A stretch of 64,000 nucleotides of DNA from Psychrobacillus sp. FSL H8-0483 (lineage in GTDB: Bacteria; Bacillota; Bacilli; Bacillales_A; Planococcaceae), in the NCBI RefSeq assembly GCF_038637725.1, contig NZ_CP152052.1:1533501-1597500 (forward strand), read 5' to 3'. This document shows positions 28,320 to 36,754 of the stretch, in pieces. Position 1 is the stretch's first letter. Each line of letters starts with the position of its first letter. Under the pieces are notes generated by a model. It was not told the DNA's origin. It worked only from the letters and a program-made list of their open reading frames with translations, and ran no database searches. A program made the position numbers and the translations under genes.

Positions 28320-28679
28320 ATGTTACTTCGTTATAAAAAAGCATTTGAGAAGATTTCTATGGGGCTTCTTTCTTTTATGCCTCAAGAAAAAGATATGAAA
28401 AAATTATTAGAAACCATTCATCAGTATGAGACAAATCCAGAATGGCATTTGTTTGTATGGAAAGAAGAAGAGGATTTTATTGGGATTATTGGTGTTCGTG
28501 TGGATGAAACTATTGGAATCATTCAGCATATTTCAGTTAGTCCCTCCCATCGTGGAGAAGGAATTGGAAAAGAAATGATTCAAACGTTGCCAAACATTTT
28601 ACATACTTCGTCTATTCAACCGTCGGAAGAAATAAAACCTTTCTTCGAAAAGTGCCAAATAGAAAAAGAAGAGGATTGA
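28320..28679 (+). CDS. ribT: RibT-like GNAT acetyltransferase
   Basis: 119 aa, GNAT fold with acetyl-CoA loop HRGEGIGKEM. MLLRYKKAFEKISMGLLSFM and SPSHRGEG align with RibT of the B. subtilis riboflavin operon. AGAGGG lies 9 bases before the ATG at 28320; a longer frame to 28224 exists but lacks a ribosome binding site and adds unrelated residues. The ribDEAH genes that precede it in B. subtilis are absent here, leaving ribT as an orphan beside ypuF. Acetyl acceptor unknown. Confidence 0.85.
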   Translation: MLLRYKKAFEKISMGLLSFMPQEKDMKKLLETIHQYETNPEWHLFVWKEEEDFIGIIGVRVDETIGIIQHISVSPSHRGEGIGKEMIQTLPNILHTSSIQPSEEIKPFFEKCQIEKEED

Positions 28680-28684
28680 CTTTG

Positions 28685-29188
28685 TTATAAGTCATCTCTT
28701 CTTTTTTTCTGTTTTTCTCGTTCTTCCAGTATTTCTGATCGATCTCGAAGCATATGCTTATGAATAAGAAAATGTAAATCTTCTCTGTTTTCTACTTCCA
28801 TATCATTGACTAAAGAAAGTAGCTGTACATTTTCAATTTCAATATGAAATTTTGAGAATGCTTTATTTTCTCTCATCAAGCGAAGAGCATTTGTCGCATC
28901 ATGCATCAATTTTGTGTAATTAATCGTTTCATAGAAAGGGGACTGTCTTGTTTTTTCCAGTCGATTAATACTGCCCGACATTGTTTTAATCGCTCCGGTA
29001 TTATTTCCTCTACGCCAATGATACATAGATGTTGATAATAGAATGAGTGCTGCTAGTGGATGGCTCTTTTGTCTGGGAGCAATTTCTTTCCAATAATCCT
29101 CTAATAGCTCATGGCATTCAAAATAATCGTATGTGTCATTAAATTCTTTTAAAAAATGAACAAAACTAGGATGAAATGTGGGGTGCAA
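28685..29188 (-). CDS. ypuF: YpuF-like DUF309 protein
   Basis: 167 aa. DUF309 signature HELLEDYWKE (FECHELLEDYW) with the following HPLAALILLSTSMYHWRRGN helix. The TTG at 29188 has GGAAAGG spaced 8 bases and gives MHPTFHPSF; an upstream GTG at 29197 lies too close to it. Function unknown. Convergent with ribT (stops 5 bases apart) and divergent from scpA, as a strand switch relative to B. subtilis where it runs with scpA. Confidence 0.85.
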   Translation of the reverse strand: MHPTFHPSFVHFLKEFNDTYDYFECHELLEDYWKEIAPRQKSHPLAALILLSTSMYHWRRGNNTGAIKTMSGSINRLEKTRQSPFYETINYTKLMHDATNALRLMRENKAFSKFHIEIENVQLLSLVNDMEVENREDLHFLIHKHMLRDRSEILEEREKQKKRRDDL

Positions 29189-29243
29189 TACAATCACCTT
29201 TCCTCTATAATAGTGTTAAAAACCGAATAATAGGTGGAGTTTT

Positions 29244-30023
29244 ATGTCTTATGAAGTAAAAACAGAAGCATTTGAAGGGCCTCTCGATTTATTATTGCAT
29301 TTAATAAATCGTTTGGAAATAGATATATATGATATTAAAATGGCAGAAATAACAACACAGTATATGGACCATATACATGCTATGAGAGTTTTAGAGCTTA
29401 ACGAAGCAAGTGAATATCTAGTAATGGCCGCTACGCTATTGTCCATTAAAAGTAAAATGCTTCTCCCCATTCATCAAGATGATGAGATGGATGATGATTT
29501 TGATATCAACTTGAATGATCCGCGGGACGAGTTAGTACTCAAATTAATAGAGTATAAAAAGTACAAAGAAGCTGCTAATAGTTTACAAGAGATGGAGGAA
29601 ACTCGTAATCTCTTTTACACACGGCCACCTACAGATTTAAGTGGATACCAAAGTAATCAACAACTTGCCTTATTTGAACTTGACGTCAATGTGTATGACA
29701 TGCTTGGAGCATTTCAAAAAATGCTTCGAAGAAAACAATTGAACGCTCCGCTCCATACACGAATTAGTAAACAAGAAGTATCGATAAAAGATCAAATGAA
29801 AAATGTCATTGCCACACTCAAGCAAAGTGGGGGAAGATTATCTTTTTACGAGCTTTTTCCAACAAGAGATAAAACTACGATAGTTACGACGTTTCTATCT
29901 TTGCTCGAGCTTATGAAACGTCAGATTGTACAAGTGGAGCAAAAAAGTAATTTTGAAGATTTATTTGTTCACTTGCGAAAGGAAGATATAGGTAGTGAAT
30001 TCGAAGACGAAATTGAAGAGTAG
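29244..30023 (+). CDS. scpA: segregation and condensation protein A
   Basis: Kleisin subunit of the Smc-ScpAB complex that organises and segregates the nucleoid. 259 aa: N-terminal FEGPLDLLLHLINRLEIDIYDI, which binds the Smc neck, and a C-terminal winged helix that binds the Smc head. GGTGGAG is 4 bases before the ATG. Overlaps scpB by 29 bases in another frame. Confidence 0.95.
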   Translation: MSYEVKTEAFEGPLDLLLHLINRLEIDIYDIKMAEITTQYMDHIHAMRVLELNEASEYLVMAATLLSIKSKMLLPIHQDDEMDDDFDINLNDPRDELVLKLIEYKKYKEAANSLQEMEETRNLFYTRPPTDLSGYQSNQQLALFELDVNVYDMLGAFQKMLRRKQLNAPLHTRISKQEVSIKDQMKNVIATLKQSGGRLSFYELFPTRDKTTIVTTFLSLLELMKRQIVQVEQKSNFEDLFVHLRKEDIGSEFEDEIEE

Positions 30024-30582
30024 TATAGAGAGCTTGCTTTTTGTAAGTGGAGAAGATGGTTTAACAAAAAAGCAGCTAGCTTTTTTAACAGAATCAACGG
30101 AAGAACAAGTAGCAGAAGCTATAGATAATATGATAATGGCTTATGAAGACAATGAAAATCGAGGAATACAAATTAAGCAACTAGCAGGTACTTTTCAGTT
30201 TGTGACAAAAGAAGAAAATGTTGCATGTATTCAGAAATTAGTAGAAAATCCTACGACGCAATCTCTATCACAAGCCTCTCTGGAAGTATTGGCGATAATC
30301 TCCTATAAACAGCCGATTACAAGAGTGGAGATTGAAGATATTCGTGGAGTGAAGTCCGAACGACCAATACATACATTGTCTGCTAAAGGGCTTGTTCAAG
30401 AGGTTGGACGCGCAGAGGGAACAGGCAGAGCTATTTTGTATGGTACAACAAATGAATTTCTTCAATATTTTGGTTTAAAAGATATTCATGGACTTCCACC
30501 ATTACCGGAGGATGTAGCTGTAGATGAGATGGAAGACACGGATCTTTTTATGACGAAGTTTCAAGAAGCATTTGAAGGATAG
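29995..30582 (+). CDS. scpB: segregation and condensation protein B
   Basis: Winged-helix dimer partner of ScpA. 195 aa with LSQASLEVLAIISYKQPITR, IRGVKSER and GRAEGTGRAILYGTT. The start may be GTG 29995 (GGAAG 9-10 bases upstream) or TTG 30013; I keep the former. Directly followed by dacB. Confidence 0.93.
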   Translation: MNSKTKLKSSIESLLFVSGEDGLTKKQLAFLTESTEEQVAEAIDNMIMAYEDNENRGIQIKQLAGTFQFVTKEENVACIQKLVENPTTQSLSQASLEVLAIISYKQPITRVEIEDIRGVKSERPIHTLSAKGLVQEVGRAEGTGRAILYGTTNEFLQYFGLKDIHGLPPLPEDVAVDEMEDTDLFMTKFQEAFEG

Positions 30583-30608
30583 AAATAATATAAAGAGGAG
30601 TATTTTCT

Positions 30609-31595
30609 ATTTATAAAAAAGCGCTGATTCTATTTTTGTTTTTTTTGATTTGGAACGTTAACGATGCGGAGGCTTCCTCTTCATATGCAGTAATTGATGC
30701 AAAAACAGGCAGATTATTAGAAGGAAGCAATGTAGATGCGGAACTGCCAATAGCGAGCCTTACAAAGGTTTGGACTGCATTAACGGTGCTTGATAACGCT
30801 TCGTTGGATGAAGAAGTAACTATTTCTTCTAATGCTGCCATTCAAGAAGGTTCTTCTTTGTATTTACAAGCTGGGGAAGTGTGGACAGTTAATTCGTTAT
30901 TGCATGGTCTTCTTTTGCAATCTGGAAATGACGCTGCATATGCCCTTGCGGAACATACAGGGGGATCACTAGAAGGCTTTACAAAAATGATGAATGAAAA
31001 AATACAGCTTGCAGGATTAGAGAATGCACACTTTACAAATCCATCAGGACTCCATCATGATGATCATTATGCCTCTGCATTAGATATGGCAAATATGTTC
31101 CGTTTGGCGCTACAAAATGAGGAGTTTAACAAAATTGCATCAGCCAAAACCTTTAAACCAAAAGAACGCGCTGTTATTTGGCGTAATAAGCATAGATTAT
31201 TGCATGAAAATGATCACGCAGTTGCAGGAAAAACTGGATATACGAAAAGAGCAGGGCGTACGCTCGTCACTTACTTTAAGGATAAAGAAAAAGAAGTGAT
31301 CGTTGTCACTTTAAATCATTCAAATGACTGGGCTACTCATACCGCTCTTGCAGAACAAATTTTCCAAAACTATGATGTCGTAAAAGTAGTAGAAAAAGGG
31401 AAGTATCGCCTCTTTCAAAAGGATATAATTGAAGTCAATAAGGATTATTATTTATTGTTAAATGAAGAAGAACAAAAAAAGGTAAATAATGTGCTGTTAA
31501 TTCCTCGAAAAGCCAGTGTAAAAAATCCATATTTGTGGAACGTTACAATAGACAATCAAGTCGCTCTGCGTTTTAATGTGAAGAAAATAAAGTAG
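30609..31595 (+). CDS. dacB: D-alanyl-D-alanine carboxypeptidase (DacB-type PBP), probable ATT start
   Basis: Trims stem peptides of (spore cortex) peptidoglycan. S11 motifs: SLTK (PIASLTKVW), SGN (LLQSGNDAAY) and KTG (VAGKTGYT). The first ATG/GTG/TTG in frame, TTG 30636, has no ribosome binding site and cuts into the signal peptide. GAGGAG at 30595-30600 sits exactly 8 bases before ATT at 30609, giving a proper signal sequence (x-YKKALILFLFFLIW...AEA). I therefore propose initiation at ATT (328 aa). It lies where B. subtilis has dacB, but is shorter (382 aa there), and the spmA-spmB genes that follow in B. subtilis are missing. Confidence 0.8.
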   Translation: MYKKALILFLFFLIWNVNDAEASSSYAVIDAKTGRLLEGSNVDAELPIASLTKVWTALTVLDNASLDEEVTISSNAAIQEGSSLYLQAGEVWTVNSLLHGLLLQSGNDAAYALAEHTGGSLEGFTKMMNEKIQLAGLENAHFTNPSGLHHDDHYASALDMANMFRLALQNEEFNKIASAKTFKPKERAVIWRNKHRLLHENDHAVAGKTGYTKRAGRTLVTYFKDKEKEVIVVTLNHSNDWATHTALAEQIFQNYDVVKVVEKGKYRLFQKDIIEVNKDYYLLLNEEEQKKVNNVLLIPRKASVKNPYLWNVTIDNQVALRFNVKKIK

Positions 31596-31604
31596 AATAA
31601 TCTG

Positions 31605-31640
31605 GAAGACAGTTTTTACAAAAGACTGTCTTCTTTTATT
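31605..31640 (+). terminator. terminator after dacB
   Basis: GAAGACAGT / ACTGTCTTC perfect 9-bp stem, then TTTTATTTT. Confidence 0.85.
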
Positions 31641-31701
31641 TTGCTGGAAAGTGTGACATAATTCAGTCATGTAACTGGAAAGAATGGACGAGGTGAATGT
31701 G

Positions 31702-32439
31702 TTGGAAAGATTACAAAAAGTACTTGCACATGCAGGTGTAGCATCGAGAAGAAAAGCGGAAGAATTAATCCTTCAAGGAAAAGTGAAAGTGAACGGAAAA
31801 GTTATTACGGAACTAGGAACAAAAGTTTCGAATTCGGATACGGTAGAAGTTGAAGGAGTAAAATTAGAAAAAGAACAAAAAGTGTACTATTTACTCTATA
31901 AACCAAGAGGTGTAATATCAGCAGTTTCAGATGACAAAGGTAGGAAAACAGTGACAGATTTATTACCACTGCATATAAAAGAACGTGTTTACCCAGTTGG
32001 TAGACTCGATTACGAAACATCTGGTTTATTACTACTGACGAATGATGGCGATTTTTCGTATGCATTAACGCATCCAAAATTTAAAGTGGATAAGACATAT
32101 GTTGCAAGAGTAAAAGGAATTCCTTTGAAAGAACAGTTAAGACCTTTAGAGCGTGGAATCGTTTTAGAAGATGGAAAAACGGCTCCTGCTAAAGTGAAGT
32201 TATTATCCGGAGAAAGAAAAACGAATAAAGCAATAGTAGAGATAACCATTCATGAAGGAAAAAATAGACAAGTGCGTCGTATGTTTGATGCTATTGGTTT
32301 TCCTGTGCAAAAATTAAAACGCGAAAGATTTGGCTTTTTAACATTACATGGCCTAAATGCTGGTGATTGGCGCGAATTAACAACACATGAAATAAAACAG
32401 CTTCGCGTGTTAGCTGAAACTGGGAAAATAGGTAACTGA
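31702..32439 (+). CDS. rluB: 23S rRNA pseudouridine synthase RluB
   Basis: Isomerises a uridine in 23S rRNA helix 80-90 region. 245 aa: N-terminal S4 domain (RLQKVLAHAGVASRRKAEELI region), catalytic Asp in GRLDYETSGLLLLTNDG, and GKNRQVRRMF. An ATG at 31684 is in frame but GAGGTG at 31690-31695 is spaced 6 bases from TTG 31702, which yields the canonical MERLQKVLAHAG. Confidence 0.94.
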   Translation: MERLQKVLAHAGVASRRKAEELILQGKVKVNGKVITELGTKVSNSDTVEVEGVKLEKEQKVYYLLYKPRGVISAVSDDKGRKTVTDLLPLHIKERVYPVGRLDYETSGLLLLTNDGDFSYALTHPKFKVDKTYVARVKGIPLKEQLRPLERGIVLEDGKTAPAKVKLLSGERKTNKAIVEITIHEGKNRQVRRMFDAIGFPVQKLKRERFGFLTLHGLNAGDWRELTTHEIKQLRVLAETGKIGN

Positions 32440-32492
32440 TCTAAAAAGTTCACAAACCATTCAAATGTAGTCCTTTTCTGATAGGTTTATTT

Positions 32493-32501
32493 TGGTATAA
32501 T
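32493..32501 (+). promoter_or_regulatory. extended -10 element of the res operon
   Basis: TGGTATAAT (TGn plus consensus TATAAT) 34 bases upstream of resA, with no good -35. A weak -35 is expected if the promoter needs an activator such as ResD. Confidence 0.45.
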
Positions 32502-32534
32502 ATTGACGATTATGCATGGACTGGAGGAAAAAGA

Positions 32535-33071
32535 GTGGCTCAATCGAAAAAGCAACGATTTTATATTCGAACTTTTATTTTGGTAGTGCTTACAATTGCT
32601 ATTGTATTTACTGTATATTCAAACTTGACAAAAGATAAAAATGCAGTTTTACAAGTTGGCGATAAAGCACCGGATTTCGTATTAGTTGATATGGAAGGTA
32701 ATGAACATAAACTTTCTGATTATAAAGGGCAAGGGGTATTTTTAAATTTTTGGGGAACTTGGTGTAAGCCATGTGCCAAAGAAATGCCTGCTATGGACAA
32801 TCAATTTAATGTATACAAAGATCAAGGAGTTCAAACATTTGCAATTAATATTGGTGAATCAGATTTAAAAGTAAATAGCTTTGCGAATCGCTATAAATTA
32901 TCATTTCCTATTGCAATCGATCGAAATAAGAGCGTGATGGAATCATATAATATCGACCCTTTGCCAACAACATTTTTAATAAATCCTGAAGGGAAAATTG
33001 AAAAGATTATTAAAGGTGAAATGACAGAGCAAGACATAGCGAATTTTATGGAACAAATTAAACCTTCCTAA
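32535..33071 (+). CDS. resA: thiol-disulfide oxidoreductase ResA
   Basis: Membrane-tethered thioredoxin-like protein that reduces apocytochrome c heme-binding cysteines outside the membrane. 178 aa: membrane anchor at about 10-28, TlpA-like fold, active site WGTWCKPCAKEMP, and cis-Pro in DPLPTTF. GTG start with GGAGG upstream. First of resABC, which continue into resDE. Confidence 0.96.
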   Translation: MAQSKKQRFYIRTFILVVLTIAIVFTVYSNLTKDKNAVLQVGDKAPDFVLVDMEGNEHKLSDYKGQGVFLNFWGTWCKPCAKEMPAMDNQFNVYKDQGVQTFAINIGESDLKVNSFANRYKLSFPIAIDRNKSVMESYNIDPLPTTFLINPEGKIEKIIKGEMTEQDIANFMEQIKPS

Positions 33072-33084
33072 AGGAGTCTTATAA

Positions 33085-34734
33085 ATGGACAAGATAGTTT
33101 GTACATGTGGACATGTTAATCCAGTTGGCACAGAATTGTGTGAAAGCTGTGGGCGTCCTTTAAATCAAGAGACAAAAGATAAGAAATTGGTAGATATGAG
33201 GTATGAAGGATCTGCCAGACGATCACAAACATACAACAAAACAATTATTGATAAAATTTGGAATTTCTTTTCGAGTGTAAAAGTAGGTATGTGGATAATT
33301 GTAGCTATTTTAATTGCAGCAGCAATTGGTACTATACTTCCTCAAGTGTTTTATGTACCCGCAGTTAATGAAGAAGAAATTGCAGCATATTATGAAAGAA
33401 TTTACGGGACTTTTGGAACAATTTATTACGAGCTTGGATTATCCGATTTGTATAGCTCTTGGTGGTTCCAAGGACTAGTTGGAATGTTAGGTATTTCTTT
33501 GGTAATTGCGAGTTTAGATAGAGTTATCCCGCTTTATAAATCACTTAAAAAACAGAAAACCAAAAGACATATTAGTTTTTTGACTCGCCAACGTGTTTAT
33601 GGAACGGGAGAAGTGGATTCTCCGATCAAATCTATTGAACAAGCGGAAGAAAAGTTGAAAAAAATGCGCTATAAAGTGAAACGTGAAGGAAATGCTATCT
33701 TAGCTGAGAAAGGTCGTTTTTCCCGCTGGGGCCCATATGTGAACCATCTAGGTCTTATATTGTTCTTATTTGGTGTCATGCTTCGAGCACTACCAGGTTT
33801 CTATGTAGATGAGACAATGTGGTTACGTGAAGGAGAAACGTTATATATTCCAAAAACAGATGGTTATTTCTTAGAAAGTAAGGAATTCATTTATGAAACT
33901 TATACGAAGGAAGAATCGGAAGAAGTATATGGCGCTGCTCTAGATCGTGTTGGTAGCATAGCAAAGAACTATCAATCAGATGTCGCTTTGTATAAAGGAC
34001 CAGAAGATGCAGTTGCAGGACAACCAGAAGATTTGGCTTTTGTAAAAGAAGAATCTATTCAAGTAAATAAGCCATTGAAATTCGATCATTTTTCTGTTTT
34101 TCAAATGGATTTCCGTCTAGATGAACTGAAATCAATGACGTTCCAGTTACAGGACAAAGAAACGGCAGATTCGTTTGGGGAATTTACAATTGATTTAGCA
34201 AATCCTCAAACCGAATATAAATTGCAAAATGGCTATAAAGTTGAAATTCTAGATTACTATGCTGACTTTACTGGTTTTGAAGAAGGCGTGCCACAATCAA
34301 AGTCGCCAATTCCAAACAATCCGGCATTTTTAGTGAAAATGTATAGTCCTGAATATCCTAAAGGTGAAACTAGTTTCGTTATGATTAAAGAAACTTTGGA
34401 ACCGCTTGGAGAAAACAAACATAAAATTGCCTTCCAAAGCGTAGAAACAAGAGACGTTTCAGGATTAACGGTTCGAAAAGATTTAACACTTCCTATTCTT
34501 GCACTTGGCGGTCTTATCTTTATGATTGGGGTAGCACAAGGGTCTTATTGGAACCATCGTCGTATTTGGATTCAGCTACTAGAAAATGGACAAGTTGTAG
34601 TAGCAGCCCATACGAATAAAAACTGGCTCAGTGTTAAAAAGGATTTAGATGAAGTTTCAAAAGTTTCAAATCTCCCACAATATGAAGATCAACAAGACAT
34701 AGATTCCAAAGAGGAAAAAGAGGAAGGGGTATAA
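33085..34734 (+). CDS. resB: cytochrome c biogenesis protein ResB
   Basis: With ResC forms the system II heme export and ligation complex. 549 aa, four membrane helices and a large extracellular domain (about 230-470). A short zinc-ribbon-like N-terminus [18 protein letters not shown] carries four cysteines before the first helix. AAAGGAG before the ATG; 14 bases from resA and 5 from resC. Confidence 0.95.
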   Translation: MDKIVCTCGHVNPVGTELCESCGRPLNQETKDKKLVDMRYEGSARRSQTYNKTIIDKIWNFFSSVKVGMWIIVAILIAAAIGTILPQVFYVPAVNEEEIAAYYERIYGTFGTIYYELGLSDLYSSWWFQGLVGMLGISLVIASLDRVIPLYKSLKKQKTKRHISFLTRQRVYGTGEVDSPIKSIEQAEEKLKKMRYKVKREGNAILAEKGRFSRWGPYVNHLGLILFLFGVMLRALPGFYVDETMWLREGETLYIPKTDGYFLESKEFIYETYTKEESEEVYGAALDRVGSIAKNYQSDVALYKGPEDAVAGQPEDLAFVKEESIQVNKPLKFDHFSVFQMDFRLDELKSMTFQLQDKETADSFGEFTIDLANPQTEYKLQNGYKVEILDYYADFTGFEEGVPQSKSPIPNNPAFLVKMYSPEYPKGETSFVMIKETLEPLGENKHKIAFQSVETRDVSGLTVRKDLTLPILALGGLIFMIGVAQGSYWNHRRIWIQLLENGQVVVAAHTNKNWLSVKKDLDEVSKVSNLPQYEDQQDIDSKEEKEEGV

Positions 34735-34738
34735 CAAG

Positions 34739-35917
34739 ATGGTTTCATTAAGTAGTAATTTACTATTTATTGCATTCGTAGCTTATTTAATAGGGACATT
34801 TTTATTTGGTGGTGCAGTTAGATCCTCTAGTTCAGAATCAACTAAGTCCTATGCTCGTTGGGGAAAAATGGCGATTATTGTAACGATAATTGGATTTGTA
34901 TCCAACTTAGGATATTTCATTACTAGATGGATTGCAGCTGGACATGCGCCAGTTAGTAACTTATTTGAATTTACAACTGCATTTGGAATGATGGTTGTAG
35001 GTGCGTTTATTTTAATTTATTTTATTTATAAAACGCCTGCTCTTGGTCTATTTGCTTTACCAATTGCAGTATTAATCATTGCATACGCGAGTATGTTCCC
35101 TAAAGAAATTACACCGTTAATCCCTGCACTTAAGAGTTATTGGTTAACGATTCACGTAATTACGGCAGCACTAGGTGAATCAATTTTAGCAATTAGTGCG
35201 GTTGCAGGGTTTATTTGGTTATTAAAAAATATTGATATGACGAAAAAAACGAAACAACGATTTTGGATTGAAGCTGTAATGTATCTGCTAATACTTGTTG
35301 TTGGATTTGTTGTAGCACAAACAAGTTTTGCAATTGCAGATTATAAAGCAGAGTATTCATATGTAAGTAAAGACGAAACGGAGCATACGATTGAATATAA
35401 TATGCCAGCATTATTTGGTATGAATCAATCTGTAGCACTTACTGAAAATGCATTTGAGCCTCTTGCTGAGATGCCTCCACTTGTAAACGCAAAGAAATTA
35501 ACAACCGTTACTTGGGCAATTTTATTTGGTACAGTTATCTATTTATTATTAAGATTAATCCTACGTAAGCGTCTTGCTGCTGTCTTACAACCATTGGCTA
35601 AAAAGGCGAACTCTCAGCTAATGGATGAAATTGGATATCGGGCTGTATTGATTGGTTTCCCTGTATTTACGCTAGGTGCACTAATCTTCGCAATGATTTG
35701 GGCACATGAAGCTTGGTCACGTTTCTGGGGCTGGGATCCAAAAGAAGTGTGGGCACTTATTACATGGCTATTCTATGCATTATTCTTGCATCTTCGTCTT
35801 TCAAAAGGCTGGCAAGGTGAGAAGTCAGCTTGGATTGCATTAATAGGATTTATCATTATCATGTTTAACTTAATTGCTGTCAACTTAATTATTGCTGGGC
35901 TTCACTCCTACGCGTAA
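34739..35917 (+). CDS. resC: cytochrome c biogenesis protein ResC (CcsA family)
   Basis: Heme-handling partner of ResB. 392 aa, eight predicted helices; the WWD-type heme motif [18 protein letters not shown] and flanking His ([20 protein letters not shown]) are visible. AGGAAGGGG ribosome binding site overlapping the end of resB. Ends at a strong terminator. Confidence 0.95.
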   Translation: MVSLSSNLLFIAFVAYLIGTFLFGGAVRSSSSESTKSYARWGKMAIIVTIIGFVSNLGYFITRWIAAGHAPVSNLFEFTTAFGMMVVGAFILIYFIYKTPALGLFALPIAVLIIAYASMFPKEITPLIPALKSYWLTIHVITAALGESILAISAVAGFIWLLKNIDMTKKTKQRFWIEAVMYLLILVVGFVVAQTSFAIADYKAEYSYVSKDETEHTIEYNMPALFGMNQSVALTENAFEPLAEMPPLVNAKKLTTVTWAILFGTVIYLLLRLILRKRLAAVLQPLAKKANSQLMDEIGYRAVLIGFPVFTLGALIFAMIWAHEAWSRFWGWDPKEVWALITWLFYALFLHLRLSKGWQGEKSAWIALIGFIIIMFNLIAVNLIIAGLHSYA

Positions 35918-35930
35918 TTGTTACATTTAT

Positions 35931-35978
35931 AAGAAAAGCTCTTAACTCTTATACTAAAGAGTTAAGAGCTTTTCTTTC
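35931..35978 (+). terminator. terminator between resC and resD
   Basis: Perfect 20-bp stem AAGAAAAGCTCTTAACTCTT and its complement, 6-base loop, then TTC. Strong enough to separate resABC from resDE, so resDE needs its own promoter or read-through. Confidence 0.92.
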
Positions 35979-36037
35979 ATTTTAGTAAGAGTAACTGTAC
36001 AATATATATTAGATGTTGAAGAAGGGTATGATAATCT

Positions 36038-36754
36038 ATGTCTGAAATGATAAAACTTTTAGTAGTAGATGATGAAGAACGTATTCGTCGTTTATTGAAA
36101 ATGTACTTAGAAAGAGAAGGTTATGCTGTAGAAGAAGCAGAAAATGGTGAGGTTGCTTTACAACTTGCACTAGAAAATGAATATAATTGTATATTATTAG
36201 ATATCATGATGCCTGAAAAGGATGGTATTGAAGTAATTACTGAGCTAAGAGAGCATAAAGAAACCCCAATCATATTGTTAACAGCAAAAGGGGAAGAAGC
36301 AAACCGCGTAGAAGGCTTTGAATTAGGGGCAGACGATTATATCGTAAAACCTTTTAGCCCAAGAGAAGTTGTATTACGTGTAAAAGCTCTTATCAAGCGA
36401 TCATCTGCGTTTTCTCCAACGCAAGGGACTTCAGTCTCGAAAGATATCGTAGTATTCCCACATCTTACCATTGATCATGATGCACATCGTGTTACTGCTG
36501 ATGGTGTTGAGGTAAGTTTAACTCCGAAAGAATATGAGTTACTTTATTTCTTAGCGAAAGCACCTGATAAAGTATTCGATCGTGAACAATTACTAAAAGA
36601 AGTTTGGCATTATGATTTCTTTGGAGATTTGAGAACAGTAGATACACATGTGAAACGTTTACGAGAGAAGTTAAACAGAGTATCCGAAAAATCAGCGAAG
36701 ATGATTGTGACTGTTTGGGGTGTAGGCTATAAATTTGAGGTAGTCAATGAATAG
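36038..36754 (+). CDS. resD: response regulator ResD
   Basis: OmpR-type regulator of aerobic/anaerobic respiration genes. 238 aa: receiver with VDDEERIRRLL, phosphoacceptor Asp in LLDIMMPEKDG, Thr in LLTAKG, Lys in IVKPFSPRE; winged helix with DLRTVDTHVKRLREKL. Overlaps resE by 8 bases. Confidence 0.96.
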   Translation: MSEMIKLLVVDDEERIRRLLKMYLEREGYAVEEAENGEVALQLALENEYNCILLDIMMPEKDGIEVITELREHKETPIILLTAKGEEANRVEGFELGADDYIVKPFSPREVVLRVKALIKRSSAFSPTQGTSVSKDIVVFPHLTIDHDAHRVTADGVEVSLTPKEYELLYFLAKAPDKVFDREQLLKEVWHYDFFGDLRTVDTHVKRLREKLNRVSEKSAKMIVTVWGVGYKFEVVNE

